64,000 bases of DNA from an uncultured Alphaproteobacteria bacterium (GCA_902596365.1 CACJTT010000002.1:1-64000), one strand, 5' to 3'; shown: positions 30,717-39,313, counted from the stretch's first letter. The notes: generated by a model from the letters alone, not told the origin. Made by a program: numbers and translations.

Positions 30717-30740
30717 GTTAAAAAGGGATTTATTTTTAAC
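30717..30740. promoter_or_regulatory. Possible operator: inverted repeat in divergent sugar promoter region
   Basis: GTTAAAAA and TTTTTAAC form a perfect 8-bp inverted repeat with an 8-nt spacer. It ends 9 nt before the ATG of the TIM-barrel gene, in the 104-nt divergent region shared with the binding-protein gene. The location suits a regulator site or a translation-blocking hairpin, but AT-rich repeats arise easily by chance. Confidence 0.3.
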
Positions 30741-30749
30741 AACAATCAT

Positions 30750-31715
30750 ATGTTTACAAAGAAATTTGCCACAAGACTCAATTCATTTAAATCTAAATGG
30801 CCAAGTGATGAAAAACCCACTATAGTAGAATTAATACAAAGAGCATCAAAAGTTGAAGGTTTAACTCATGTAGATCTTAATTATCCTGATCACAGTGAGC
30901 CATCTATTAGGGAAATATCAGCTATTACAAATGATTGTGGCTTAGCAATAAACGGATTAGCGATGAGATATTATACAAATCCAGCTTTTAAATTAGGCGC
31001 TTTTACCAATCCAAATAAAAAGGTTCGGCAAGAAGCAATTGATTTAACAAAAGCAGCAATTGATGCATTAAGAGAAATAGACTCGAATTTATTAACTATT
31101 TGGTTAGGTCAGGACGGTTTTGATTACGGCTTTCAAGTTGATTATAAAAAAATATGGGACGATGAAATAAATGCAATAAAAGAAATTGCTGAACATGATA
31201 AAGAATGTTTAGTTAGTATTGAGTATAAACCAAATGAACCTCGCGCATATTCATTATTATCAAATCTAGGAACAACACTTTTAGCAATTAAAGAAATAAA
31301 TTTACATAATCTTGGTGTCACTATAGATTTTGCTCATATATTGTATTCTAATGAGCAACCAGCACTTGTTGCAGCCTTAATTGACAAACATTCACAAATA
31401 TTAGGATTACACTTGAATGATGGGTATGGAAAAAGAGATGATGGTTTAATGGTAGGCTCTGTTCATCAGTTAGCTACAATTGAGTTACTCTATCATATAA
31501 CTAAATCAAAATATCAAGGACCAATATATTTTGATACTTTTCCAGATACAACCAATATGGATCCTATCAAAGAATGTGAGCTAAATATATCTACAGTTAA
31601 ACAACAGTTAAAGTTAGTTGATAAACTTATTCAAAATAATGAATTGAGTACTGCAATTCAAAATCAAGATTCGATTACATCGAATAGAATATTTAATAGT
31701 ATTTTGTACTCTTAA
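30750..31715 (+). CDS. TIM-barrel sugar isomerase/epimerase-like protein
   Basis: This 321-aa protein of the AP-endonuclease-2/xylose-isomerase-like TIM-barrel superfamily shows GLTHVDLNYPDHSEPS near residue 37, LLTIWLGQDGFDYGFQVDY near residue 113, the metal-ligand candidates in SIEYKPNEPR near residue 153, TIDFAHILYS near residue 192, and GLHLNDGYGKRDDG near residue 221. The order E...D-x-x-H...H-x-N-D is that of a divalent-metal isomerase or epimerase. Such enzymes convert aldoses to ketoses (rhamnose, xylose, apiose and others). It is divergent from the binding-protein gene, and the PfkB gene follows after 1 nt. The substrate is not readable from sequence. Confidence 0.78.
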   Translation: MFTKKFATRLNSFKSKWPSDEKPTIVELIQRASKVEGLTHVDLNYPDHSEPSIREISAITNDCGLAINGLAMRYYTNPAFKLGAFTNPNKKVRQEAIDLTKAAIDALREIDSNLLTIWLGQDGFDYGFQVDYKKIWDDEINAIKEIAEHDKECLVSIEYKPNEPRAYSLLSNLGTTLLAIKEINLHNLGVTIDFAHILYSNEQPALVAALIDKHSQILGLHLNDGYGKRDDGLMVGSVHQLATIELLYHITKSKYQGPIYFDTFPDTTNMDPIKECELNISTVKQQLKLVDKLIQNNELSTAIQNQDSITSNRIFNSILYS

Positions 31716-31716
31716 T

Positions 31717-32565
31717 ATGGGATCAAGCTCAATTGTTGTATTGGGAAGTCTTCACTATGATATTTTTATTAAATCAAATGCGATACCAAAAATTGGTGAA
31801 ACTGTTTTAGCAGAAAAATGGTTTCCTAAATTAGGAGGAAAAGGTGCTAATCAGGCTATTGCTTTAAATAAAGAATCAATAAAAGTTAAATTCATAAGCG
31901 CAATTGGAGATGATTTTTTTTCAGAATTTTTGTTAAAAAGATTAAAAGAAGAAAATATGTCACTTGAAAATATTTCAAAAGTAAAAGGAAATTCTGGCAT
32001 TAGTGTTGCTATCTCGAATAAAAGTGGTGATTATAGCGCTGTGGTTGTTTCAGGTGTTAACTTGGAAATCCCAGAGGTATTACTGTACAATAATAGCTTA
32101 TGGAAAGATGCTTCTTTTTTGATGATTCAAAATGAAATTAAAGAAGAAATTAATATAGTAGCTGCTAAGGAAGCAAAAAAAAGAAATATAAAGGTATTTT
32201 TTAATGCTGCTCCTGCAAAAAAAATAAATCACAAACTATTTGAATGTGTTGATATTTTATTAGTTAATGAAATTGAGGCACAGCAGTTAAGTGAAGATTA
32301 CTCGAGTAACTTTAATACTATTGCTACAAAATTATCTAATATAGTCTCTAAAGTTATCATAACTCTAGGATCTGATGGGGTAATATTGTGTGAAAAAGAT
32401 AATACGCCTATTCATATAAAAGGTTATTTAGTAAATGTTAAGAGTGCTCACGGAGCAGGAGATTATTTTGCAGGAAAATTTTTACTTGATTTTATTAATA
32501 ACAATAATTTTGAAAATTCAATAAGAGTAGCTAATAAAAAAACAGCAGAATTTATTTCAACTTAA
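31717..32565 (+). CDS. PfkB-family carbohydrate kinase, divergent
   Basis: This 282-aa kinase of the ribokinase/PfkB fold shows the N-terminal signature GGKGANQAIALNKESI near residue 40 and the C-terminal catalytic site as SAHGAGDYFAG near residue 247. The invariant GAGD with its catalytic Asp is kept, but the usual D-T-x before it is S-A-H. It starts 1 nt after the TIM-barrel gene and precedes a second PfkB gene by 46 nt. At 282 aa it is slightly short for the family. Its target sugar, nucleoside or sugar phosphate cannot be named. Confidence 0.8.
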   Translation: MGSSSIVVLGSLHYDIFIKSNAIPKIGETVLAEKWFPKLGGKGANQAIALNKESIKVKFISAIGDDFFSEFLLKRLKEENMSLENISKVKGNSGISVAISNKSGDYSAVVVSGVNLEIPEVLLYNNSLWKDASFLMIQNEIKEEINIVAAKEAKKRNIKVFFNAAPAKKINHKLFECVDILLVNEIEAQQLSEDYSSNFNTIATKLSNIVSKVIITLGSDGVILCEKDNTPIHIKGYLVNVKSAHGAGDYFAGKFLLDFINNNNFENSIRVANKKTAEFIST

Positions 32566-32611
32566 TAAATTCTTGTTTTCTATGAAAACAAAATAAAGTA
32601 GGATGATCAAT

Positions 32612-33526
32612 ATGAATAAATTATCAATTTTGGGTATTTTTGTTGCTGATCTTGCCTTTTTTGGAAAAATTCCAAAGGTTGGAGAAACAATTTTAGGAAA
32701 GGAATTTGTTGTAGGTCCAGGTGGCAAAGGGTCTAATCAATCAGTAGCCGCTGGTAAGGCTGGCGCATCTGTTGAGTTTATAACTAAAATTGGGAATGAT
32801 GATTATGGAAAAATGGCACTGAACACATATAGAGAAACAAACGTTGGAATTAAAAATGTTTTTGAAAGTAATGATCATAGCACGGGAGTTGCAGCTATTT
32901 TATTAGATAAAGAGACAGGCAATAATGCAATTTCAGTAGTACCAGGAGCAGCAGGAGCTCTTACTATAGCTGATATAGACAATGCTAAAGATACTATTAT
33001 TAATTCATCTATTTTTCTTACACAGTTAGAAGCTCCAATGGATGTTGTTTGCTATGCTCTTAAAATGGCAAAAGAAAATAATGTTACAACAATTCTAAAC
33101 CCTGCTCCAGCAGCCAAATTAGATAAAGAAATTTTTCCTTTAATTGATTATTTTACACCAAATGAAACTGAAGCAAGTTTTTATATTGATGGAGAAATTA
33201 ACACTGTTGAAGATGCAAAAAAATACGCAACTCAAATTTTAGATCTTGGCATTAAAAATGCTCTTATAACCTTAGGTGAAAAAGGTGTTTATTTTGCTAA
33301 TAAAGATACTAATCACTTTGAACCATCTTTAGATTTACAAAATAAGGTAGTGGATACATCAGGAGCTGGAGATGCTTTTAATGGCTCATTTGCAACTGCT
33401 TTGTGTGAAGGTAAACCAGTTAATGAAGCAATAAAGTTTGCTAATTGCTATGCAGGTATATCTACAACTAGAATTGGTACTGCAAATTCAATGCCAAGTC
33501 GTGAGGAAATTGATAAAATACTTTAA
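32612..33526 (+). CDS. Ribokinase-like PfkB kinase
   Basis: This second PfkB kinase, about 304 aa, is closer to ribokinase. It has KVGETILGKEFVVGPGGKGSNQSVAAGKAGASV (described by position, about residues 21-53), with the canonical GGKGSNQ, and the full C-terminal motif VVDTSGAGDAFNGSFA near residue 247. Ribokinase makes ribose 5-phosphate from ribose; deoxyribose kinases have the same look, and that would feed the nearby DeoC. I chose ATG 32612 because an AGG lies 9 nt upstream; ATG 32603 is in frame but has no ribosome site. It ends the plus-strand sugar genes. Confidence 0.83.
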   Translation: MNKLSILGIFVADLAFFGKIPKVGETILGKEFVVGPGGKGSNQSVAAGKAGASVEFITKIGNDDYGKMALNTYRETNVGIKNVFESNDHSTGVAAILLDKETGNNAISVVPGAAGALTIADIDNAKDTIINSSIFLTQLEAPMDVVCYALKMAKENNVTTILNPAPAAKLDKEIFPLIDYFTPNETEASFYIDGEINTVEDAKKYATQILDLGIKNALITLGEKGVYFANKDTNHFEPSLDLQNKVVDTSGAGDAFNGSFATALCEGKPVNEAIKFANCYAGISTTRIGTANSMPSREEIDKIL

Positions 33527-33544
33527 TTAGTATAAAATAGATTT

Positions 33545-33721
33545 ATGCAAGAATATCTTGAGAAATTACTTTATTTTTGGGCTGCAATAACTGGGATAGG
33601 CTTGGTTCTGGTCATTGTTTATTGGGCTATTGCAACAATCATATATGTTGCTTTCGTTTCCTTATTCATAGCAATTGTTGCTGTAGCTTTTTATCAATTT
33701 TATTGGGCTAAAAGAAAATAA
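33545..33721 (+). CDS. Small two-helix membrane protein, 58 aa
   Basis: This is an open frame of 58 codons from ATG to TAA that ends at the base next to the stop of the convergent HAD gene. The protein starts MQEYLEKLLYFW and then has two hydrophobic stretches (about residues 12-35 and 36-53), ending WAKRK. A TATAAAAT-like sequence lies about 10 nt before the ATG. Three Trp and several Tyr residues at helix ends look like a real membrane protein. I recognise no family. The fit between flanking genes without wasted bases supports it being a gene. Confidence 0.55.
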   Translation: MQEYLEKLLYFWAAITGIGLVLVIVYWAIATIIYVAFVSLFIAIVAVAFYQFYWAKRK

Positions 33722-34501
33722 TTAATATCCAAGTAACTTTGGTAATTCATTTATTGATTCTATGCGATAATGTGGTTGAGTAGGGTGCTCCAAATCTTTT
33801 TCTTGGAATTTTCCTGTCTTAACTTGAATCGCTTTTAGATTAGCATTTATTGATCCTTCAATATCAGAAGTAATATCATCACCTATCATTAAAATATTAT
33901 CTTTTATTAATTCTAAATCTTTAACTGCTAAGTAAAAAAAATTTTTTTCAGGCTTACCCATAAGAATTGATTTTTTTCCACTTGAATACTCTATTGCCTT
34001 TACAAAGGGACCAAGATCAAGTGAAATTTTGCCATCACGCATACAATATTTATTTTGATGTAAAGCAATTAGTGCTGAATTTTCAAGGTATACTAATTTA
34101 AATATCCTATCTAGGATCTCCCATTTAAAATTTTTATATATATCTCCCATAATGACAACTTCAGGATTTTTTTGTGTAATTTCATAATCATTAAATTCTT
34201 CAATAATTTCAACATTAGTAACCAAAGCAATTCTCTTGACTCTATTATCTCTAAGATAATTTTTAGTAGCAATAATAGGTGTAAAAATTTCTTCTTCTTT
34301 AATATTAAAACCAAAATCTTGCAATTTATTGAATATTAGATTTCTTGGTGTAGTTGTTGTATTTGTTAAAAATCGTAATTTTAAATTATTTTTTCTAAAT
34401 TCTTTAATGGCTTCAATAGATCCTGAAATCAATTTATTATCACTATAAAGAACTCCTTCTAAATCTATTAATAAACCTTTAACATTAGTAATTTCAGTCA
34501 T
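33722..34501 (-). CDS. HAD-superfamily IIA phosphatase
   Basis: This 259-aa HAD phosphatase of subclass IIA has motif I GLLIDLEGVLYSD near residue 9 (nucleophile Asp, with Glu in the place of the second Asp: D-L-E-G-V), motif II FLTNTTTTPR near residue 44, motif III Lys in MGKPEKNFF near residue 182, and motif IV IGDDITSDIEGSINA near residue 207. This D-x-E form is like the HDHD2/LHPP branch rather than NagD (D-x-D). The substrate is probably a small phosphate ester. It is divergent from the exonuclease gene across a 131-nt gap and convergent with the small membrane protein gene. Confidence 0.85.
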   Translation of the reverse strand: MTEITNVKGLLIDLEGVLYSDNKLISGSIEAIKEFRKNNLKLRFLTNTTTTPRNLIFNKLQDFGFNIKEEEIFTPIIATKNYLRDNRVKRIALVTNVEIIEEFNDYEITQKNPEVVIMGDIYKNFKWEILDRIFKLVYLENSALIALHQNKYCMRDGKISLDLGPFVKAIEYSSGKKSILMGKPEKNFFYLAVKDLELIKDNILMIGDDITSDIEGSINANLKAIQVKTGKFQEKDLEHPTQPHYRIESINELPKLLGY

Positions 34502-34632
34502 ATAAACAATTATAACACCTATAAGTCATTGAAATTTATTTTTAATAAATATGATTGTTTCTTGCCAAAAAAATTAAATATTAAGAATCTTTAATATTTC
34601 AAATTCAAAACAATAAAGTAAAAAGGAAATAT

Positions 34633-36153
34633 ATGGCAAAAAAATACATATTTTATGATCTAGAGACAACGGGAAGAGGAAAAAAAGAAAGCCCTAATGC
34701 TTTTGGCACCACTCCGAAGTGGGAGCAAATAATGCAAATTGCAGCAATTGTAACTGATGAAAATTTTCAGGAAACAAATCAAAATATTAATGAATTTTGT
34801 CGACCAAGAACATCAATTATATCACAGCCTGGTGCACTATTAACTACACAAAATGGAATTCGAGAAGCACTTCACGCTGAGCAATCTTCATATGAATTAA
34901 TGAAAAAAATTAATTCTACTTTTGATGAATGGAAAAAAGATGAGGAGGAACCAATTTTTATAGGTCATAATATTATTGATTTTGATGAGCCTGTCTTAGA
35001 ATACAACTTATTTAATAATTTATTTTTTCCATACATTACAAGAAAAAGTAGAGGAGATACCTTAAGTTTAGCAAGAGCTTTATATGCCCTTAATCCAAGT
35101 AGTATGAAAACACCTTTAACTGCAAGAGGTAATCCAAGTTTTAAATTAGAAAAATTAGCAGAACTTAATAACTTGCCTATTGAATTTGCTCATGACGCTC
35201 TAAGTGATGTGAGAACATCCATTGCATTAACTAAATTTATTCAAGAAAGTGATAAAGATAACTGGGATCAATTACAAATGTCGATGAATAAAGAAAAAGC
35301 TATTGATTATGTAAGTTCTAATAAAGGTTTTTGTTACATGACAAGTTTTGCAGGCAGAGTAAAACTGCAAGCACTATCCATGGTCTGTGAATCACAATAT
35401 AGTGGTTGGTTTCATACAATTGATTTAGCGCACGATCCAGAACCTCTTATTGAGTGTAATGCAGAAGAATTTAAGAAATTAATTAAAAAGAAAAATCGTT
35501 ATGTAATTTGCAATCAACATCCAATTTTATTACCAGGTAAGATTGCTTCAAATTATGAGCCTTATAATGAAATTGGGGCTGATCTATTAAATCAAAGAGC
35601 AAAAAAAGTTTATAAAAATAAAGCTCTTGCAGATAAATTTAAATTAATGGAAATAGATAGGCAAATTGAAAAAGAAGAAGAGTCATCGCAAGATAATATT
35701 TTTCCTGAGAGTAAGGCTAATCTTTTTACCCAATTTGGACAAGCAGCTGATCTAGCGCAATTTCATGAAAAAGAAACATGGGAAGAAAAATATAAAATTG
35801 CACTTGGCATCAAAGATCCTCGTGCAAATTTTATGTTAAAACGACTAATATTTGATGAAAGTCCTCAAACACTCTCTCCAGAAGATTTTAAAATGATTCA
35901 CCGCGAACTTCATGACAGATTAGTTGTTAATCAAGATCGACCTTTCACCACAATACCGGAGGCTATGAATTATGTAGATACGGAGTTTAATAAATTAGAA
36001 GAAAATGATGATGAAGATAAAGATAAAAATAAAAAAATAGTTATTCTTAAAGATTACAATAAATACCTACAGTTTTTAGAAAAATATTTTTCTAATAAAA
36101 ATGCTGAACCTCTTCCTACTGGTGCTGACTTAGCAAAAATTATTTATGATTAA
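34633..36153 (+). CDS. sbcB: Exodeoxyribonuclease I
   Basis: This single-strand 3'-5' DNA exonuclease of the DnaQ-like DEDDh type is 506 aa, a little above the 475 aa of E. coli SbcB. Exonuclease residues are visible: D and E in IFYDLETTGRG near residue 8, D in GHNIIDFDEPVLEYN near residue 115, and H and D in EFAHDALSDVRTSIAL near residue 187. The SH3-like and C-terminal helical domains follow. An acidic, Lys-rich linker (NDDEDKDKNKK) near residue 462 is extra. Good ribosome site AAAGGAAAT before the ATG. Its stop overlaps the uppP start by one base. Roles in recombination and mismatch repair are known for the family. Confidence 0.9.
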   Translation: MAKKYIFYDLETTGRGKKESPNAFGTTPKWEQIMQIAAIVTDENFQETNQNINEFCRPRTSIISQPGALLTTQNGIREALHAEQSSYELMKKINSTFDEWKKDEEEPIFIGHNIIDFDEPVLEYNLFNNLFFPYITRKSRGDTLSLARALYALNPSSMKTPLTARGNPSFKLEKLAELNNLPIEFAHDALSDVRTSIALTKFIQESDKDNWDQLQMSMNKEKAIDYVSSNKGFCYMTSFAGRVKLQALSMVCESQYSGWFHTIDLAHDPEPLIECNAEEFKKLIKKKNRYVICNQHPILLPGKIASNYEPYNEIGADLLNQRAKKVYKNKALADKFKLMEIDRQIEKEEESSQDNIFPESKANLFTQFGQAADLAQFHEKETWEEKYKIALGIKDPRANFMLKRLIFDESPQTLSPEDFKMIHRELHDRLVVNQDRPFTTIPEAMNYVDTEFNKLEENDDEDKDKNKKIVILKDYNKYLQFLEKYFSNKNAEPLPTGADLAKIIYD

Positions 36154-36938
36154 TGTTTGAGTTACAATACTTTTTAATAGGTATAATTCAGGGTGTCACA
36201 GAATTTTTGCCAATTAGTTCATCTGGGCACTTGGTGTTATTTGGAAAATTAACTAATTGGGAAGATCAAGGTTTATTTACCGATATTGCCGTACATTTTG
36301 GAACGTTATTTGCTGTAATTGTATATTTAAGAAAAGATATTTATTATTTATTATTAAACTTATTTCAATTTAGAATTTTTGAAGATCAAATTATTTTTAA
36401 AATTATTTTATCAACTCTTCCAGCAATAATATTAGGATACTTTATTTATGATTATGTCAGTCTTTATTTTAGAAGTATTCAACTGATCGCGATTTCAAGT
36501 ATTGTTTTTGCCATTATCTTATTCTTTGCTGATAAAATTAGTATTGAAGCTAAAAGTTGGCAAAATATAACTTACACTGAAGCACTTCTAATAGGATTAT
36601 TTCAAGTACTAGCCTTTATCCCAGGGGCAAGCAGGTCAGGAGTGACTATAACCGCTGCGCGTTTTTTAGGTTATGACAGACTTAACGCTGCTAGGTTCTC
36701 AATGTTATTATCCATACCTATCATACTTGCATCAATGACGTTATCTTTGATCAATGTCTTTAATGAAGAGAAGGCGGCAGTTAATTTTTACCACTCATTT
36801 TTTGCAGCCTTAGTAGCTTTTATTGCAGCATTATTATCAATTATATTTCTCATGAGATTTATTAAAGAAGCGAACTTTAATATTTTTATAATATATAGAA
36901 TTATACTCGGAATTATTCTATTGATTGTTTATGTTTAA
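36153..36938 (+). CDS. uppP: Undecaprenyl-diphosphatase
   Basis: UppP (BacA) dephosphorylates undecaprenyl diphosphate to recycle the lipid carrier of peptidoglycan and O-antigen. The 261-aa length is normal. Two family signatures are clear: GIIQGVTEFLPISSSGHLVLF at about residues 9-29 (catalytic Glu and the SSSGH loop) and PGASRSGVTI near residue 160 with its conserved Arg. About eight membrane helices are expected. The gene overlaps sbcB by one base and the DapA-family gene by 8 nt. Confidence 0.94.
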   Translation: MFELQYFLIGIIQGVTEFLPISSSGHLVLFGKLTNWEDQGLFTDIAVHFGTLFAVIVYLRKDIYYLLLNLFQFRIFEDQIIFKIILSTLPAIILGYFIYDYVSLYFRSIQLIAISSIVFAIILFFADKISIEAKSWQNITYTEALLIGLFQVLAFIPGASRSGVTITAARFLGYDRLNAARFSMLLSIPIILASMTLSLINVFNEEKAAVNFYHSFFAALVAFIAALLSIIFLMRFIKEANFNIFIIYRIILGIILLIVYV

Positions 36939-37863
36939 AATTTCAGGAGCCTATTGTGCTGTTTTAACACCGCTTAACAATAATCTATCTATTAATAACA
37001 ATCTACATCTTCGACATTGCCAATCTCTAATGCAAAAAGGCCTAGATGGTTTGACTATTTTTGGAACGAATGGAGAAGCTAGTAGTTTTTCAATTAATCA
37101 AAAAATTCATAGTATAGAATTTTTATTAGAAAATCGTATTGATGCTAGTAATCTTATTATAGGAAGTGGAGCAGCATCTTTAGAAGATGCGATGCAATTA
37201 ACAAACTTTAGCGAAAAAATTGGAGCAAAGGCTTCCTTACTTATACCTCCATTTTATTTTAAGAACGTCACTGATGATGGAGTAATTTCTTATTATCGAA
37301 ATATTATAGAACAAACAGGTGATAATAATTTTAAATTTTTATTATATAATATTCCTCAACATTCTGGAGTTACTATAAACTTTAATATTATTGAAAATTT
37401 ACTAAAATTATATCCCAATAACGTTGTAGGTCTAAAAGACTCCACAGGTAATATGGATAATATGCTAAAAACGATAAAATATTTTAATGAATTTGCAGTC
37501 TTATGTGGCAATGGGGCAATGGCACTTCATACCACGAAACGAGGAGGGGCTGGAGCTATCACTGGAGATGCAAATATTACAGCTAAGTTGTTAAGTTTCA
37601 TTATTCATAATTTTAAAAAAGAAAAAGAAATAGATAATTTTGATGCTATTCAGAGCTTAATTGAAAGTATTCGTAATGTATTAAGCAGTCATGAACAAAT
37701 CAGCTTATTAAAAGCCTATTACTCAATTGCTGATAACATAGAAGAATGGAATAATGTAATGCCACCTCTTAAAAAAATTGATAACCCGTCAAATAATAAA
37801 CAAGTAACTGCTTTATTAGATTTAGTAGGACAAATAGATACGTTAGTACCTTCTAGTTCTTGA
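36931..37863 (+). CDS. DapA/NanA-family class I aldolase
   Basis: This 310-aa member of the dihydrodipicolinate synthase/N-acetylneuraminate lyase family has GLTIFGTNGEASSFS near residue 40 (phosphate- or carboxylate-binding loop), the catalytic Tyr in LLYNIPQHSGV near residue 137, and the Schiff-base Lys in VVGLKDSTGN near residue 168. Conserved G-x-x-G-E-x-x is T-N-G-E here, where lysine-synthesis DapA has T-T-G-E. Because no other lysine genes are near, it could act on 2-keto-3-deoxy sugar acids. ATG 36931 is preferred; TTG 36925 is in frame. It overlaps uppP and, at its end, the convergent fxsA gene by 21 nt. Confidence 0.8.
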   Translation: MFKISGAYCAVLTPLNNNLSINNNLHLRHCQSLMQKGLDGLTIFGTNGEASSFSINQKIHSIEFLLENRIDASNLIIGSGAASLEDAMQLTNFSEKIGAKASLLIPPFYFKNVTDDGVISYYRNIIEQTGDNNFKFLLYNIPQHSGVTINFNIIENLLKLYPNNVVGLKDSTGNMDNMLKTIKYFNEFAVLCGNGAMALHTTKRGGAGAITGDANITAKLLSFIIHNFKKEKEIDNFDAIQSLIESIRNVLSSHEQISLLKAYYSIADNIEEWNNVMPPLKKIDNPSNNKQVTALLDLVGQIDTLVPSSS

Positions 37864-38205
37864 GACAAAATAGTTTTTTGCTCTTAGCGCAATAAAATTC
37901 TGAACAGGCTTTAAGAAAACGGCAAAACCAACACAATCAGTAAAAAAACCAGGTGTAATTAGTAATAATCCTGAAATTAGTAAAAAAATGCCACCTTTAA
38001 TTTCCTCAGTTGGCATCATTCCTTCTGACATATTTTGTTGGGCATTAAATAAAAGGCTTAAACCCCTTCTTCTTACTAAAAAGATACCAATTAAAGCAGT
38101 TATTAGAATAATAAATATAGTTCTCCATACCCCAATAGCATTACCAACATTTATAAAAATAATTATCTCTACGATTGGAATAATTATGAATATTAAAAAT
38201 ATCAA
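37843..38205 (-). CDS. fxsA: FxsA-family membrane protein
   Basis: FxsA is a small inner-membrane protein of the cytoplasmic-membrane FxsA family; in E. coli its overproduction relieves F-plasmid exclusion of phage T7. The protein is 120 aa. Helices are at about residues 1-20, 28-45 and 71-96. Hallmarks are PIVEIIIFINVGNAIG near residue 10, the RRRGLSLL region near residue 45, and LLITPGFFTDCVGF near residue 81. It overlaps the sbmA gene by 4 nt upstream and the DapA-family gene by 21 nt at its 3' end. Its cellular role is not known. Confidence 0.88.
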   Translation of the reverse strand: MIFLIFIIIPIVEIIIFINVGNAIGVWRTIFIILITALIGIFLVRRRGLSLLFNAQQNMSEGMMPTEEIKGGIFLLISGLLLITPGFFTDCVGFAVFLKPVQNFIALRAKNYFVSRTRRY

Positions 38206-39272
38206 CTCAAACTTTCTTTAGTAAGATATTTATCTAAATTTCCCTCAAATTCGTATAATCTTTTCCAAATAGATCTCAATTCAGTAATAGTTGTCCAATT
38301 GTAGAGAATAATATTAAAACTATTATGAACTCTATCAAATGCATTGTTTGCTTGAATTAAGACTCCAAAAGTAATTACACCCGTAAATAAACCAGGGCCC
38401 ATTACTAATAATAATGCAATACTCATAAATTGGTCATATAAGTTTAGCCAAAAATTAAAGTAACTAGTGTGTAAAAAAAGCTTATGATAATTAAGTCTTA
38501 TACCTAAAAATAAGTCAAATAGCTTTTCAGGTTTTGCATAATTTATTTTATCATCTTCTCCTAAGACTAAATCTTTTCTGAATGCTGCCTCAACTCTTTG
38601 ATTGTTATATTCTAAACCAGGTAATTTTATTCCGACTAACCATGATATTATAATTCCTCCTAAAGATACAATTAATGAGATATATACAAGAGAGCCTTGT
38701 TGATCTCCTAAAAAAGGAACTATGATGCCTGCACTTAAACCCCATAAAATTGGAAGAAAAGCGATCAATGTCATAACTGATCTAACAACTTGCAAACCTA
38801 AAGACTCTACAATTCTCGCAAAACGATAACAGTCTTCTTGTATTCTTTGACTGGCGCCTTCTATTTCAGTTTCAACATTACGCCATCGAGGAATATAGCT
38901 AAAGGTTATAGCTTCTCTCCATCTTAATGCATAAATAGATGTGAACCATGAAGTAAAAACAGCTAAAATAATATAAGGAGCGGCTATGACAGCAAATGAA
39001 GGGTTTCCCTCAAAATTCCAATTAATAATATTAGTAAAGTTAATATTATTAAGATAGTCTAAAGATATAATTTTTGAAAAAAATATACTAATACCTTCAT
39101 CTGGATTATCTTTATAATTTGCTGCGTTTTGAATTAAATCATAAAAATCTCTATACCATTCGTTTATAGCTACTGTCATTTGTACCTGAAGCCAAAGAGA
39201 TGATATTAATAGAAAACCTCCACCATAGGCCCACATTGCCCATTTTTCAGATTTATAAAATGATTTAATCAT
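38202..39272 (-). CDS. sbmA: SbmA/BacA-family peptide transporter
   Basis: This is a proton-driven inner-membrane transporter of antimicrobial peptides and modified peptides (SbmA in enterics, BacA in rhizobia and Brucella). It is 356 aa, shorter than the approximately 400-420 aa of characterised members, because the N-terminal first helix region is reduced. Close family matches include AINEWYRDFYDLIQNA near residue 36, EGASQRIQEDCYRFARIVE near residue 138, and GIKLPGLEYNNQRVEAAFRK near residue 215. It lacks an ATPase domain, as expected. BacA relatives matter for very-long-chain fatty acid lipid A and peptide tolerance. It shares an operon with fxsA (4-nt overlap). Confidence 0.87.
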   Translation of the reverse strand: MIKSFYKSEKWAMWAYGGGFLLISSLWLQVQMTVAINEWYRDFYDLIQNAANYKDNPDEGISIFFSKIISLDYLNNINFTNIINWNFEGNPSFAVIAAPYIILAVFTSWFTSIYALRWREAITFSYIPRWRNVETEIEGASQRIQEDCYRFARIVESLGLQVVRSVMTLIAFLPILWGLSAGIIVPFLGDQQGSLVYISLIVSLGGIIISWLVGIKLPGLEYNNQRVEAAFRKDLVLGEDDKINYAKPEKLFDLFLGIRLNYHKLFLHTSYFNFWLNLYDQFMSIALLLVMGPGLFTGVITFGVLIQANNAFDRVHNSFNIILYNWTTITELRSIWKRLYEFEGNLDKYLTKESLS

Positions 39273-39313
39273 TATAAATAATTAATGATTTTTTTTGAAA
39301 TAACAACTTAGTA

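Noticed and set aside
34502-34632. Hidden gene or RNA in the 131-nt gap before sbcB
   Set aside because: Only AT-rich sequence with the sbcB ribosome site; no frame or stable hairpin could be supported.
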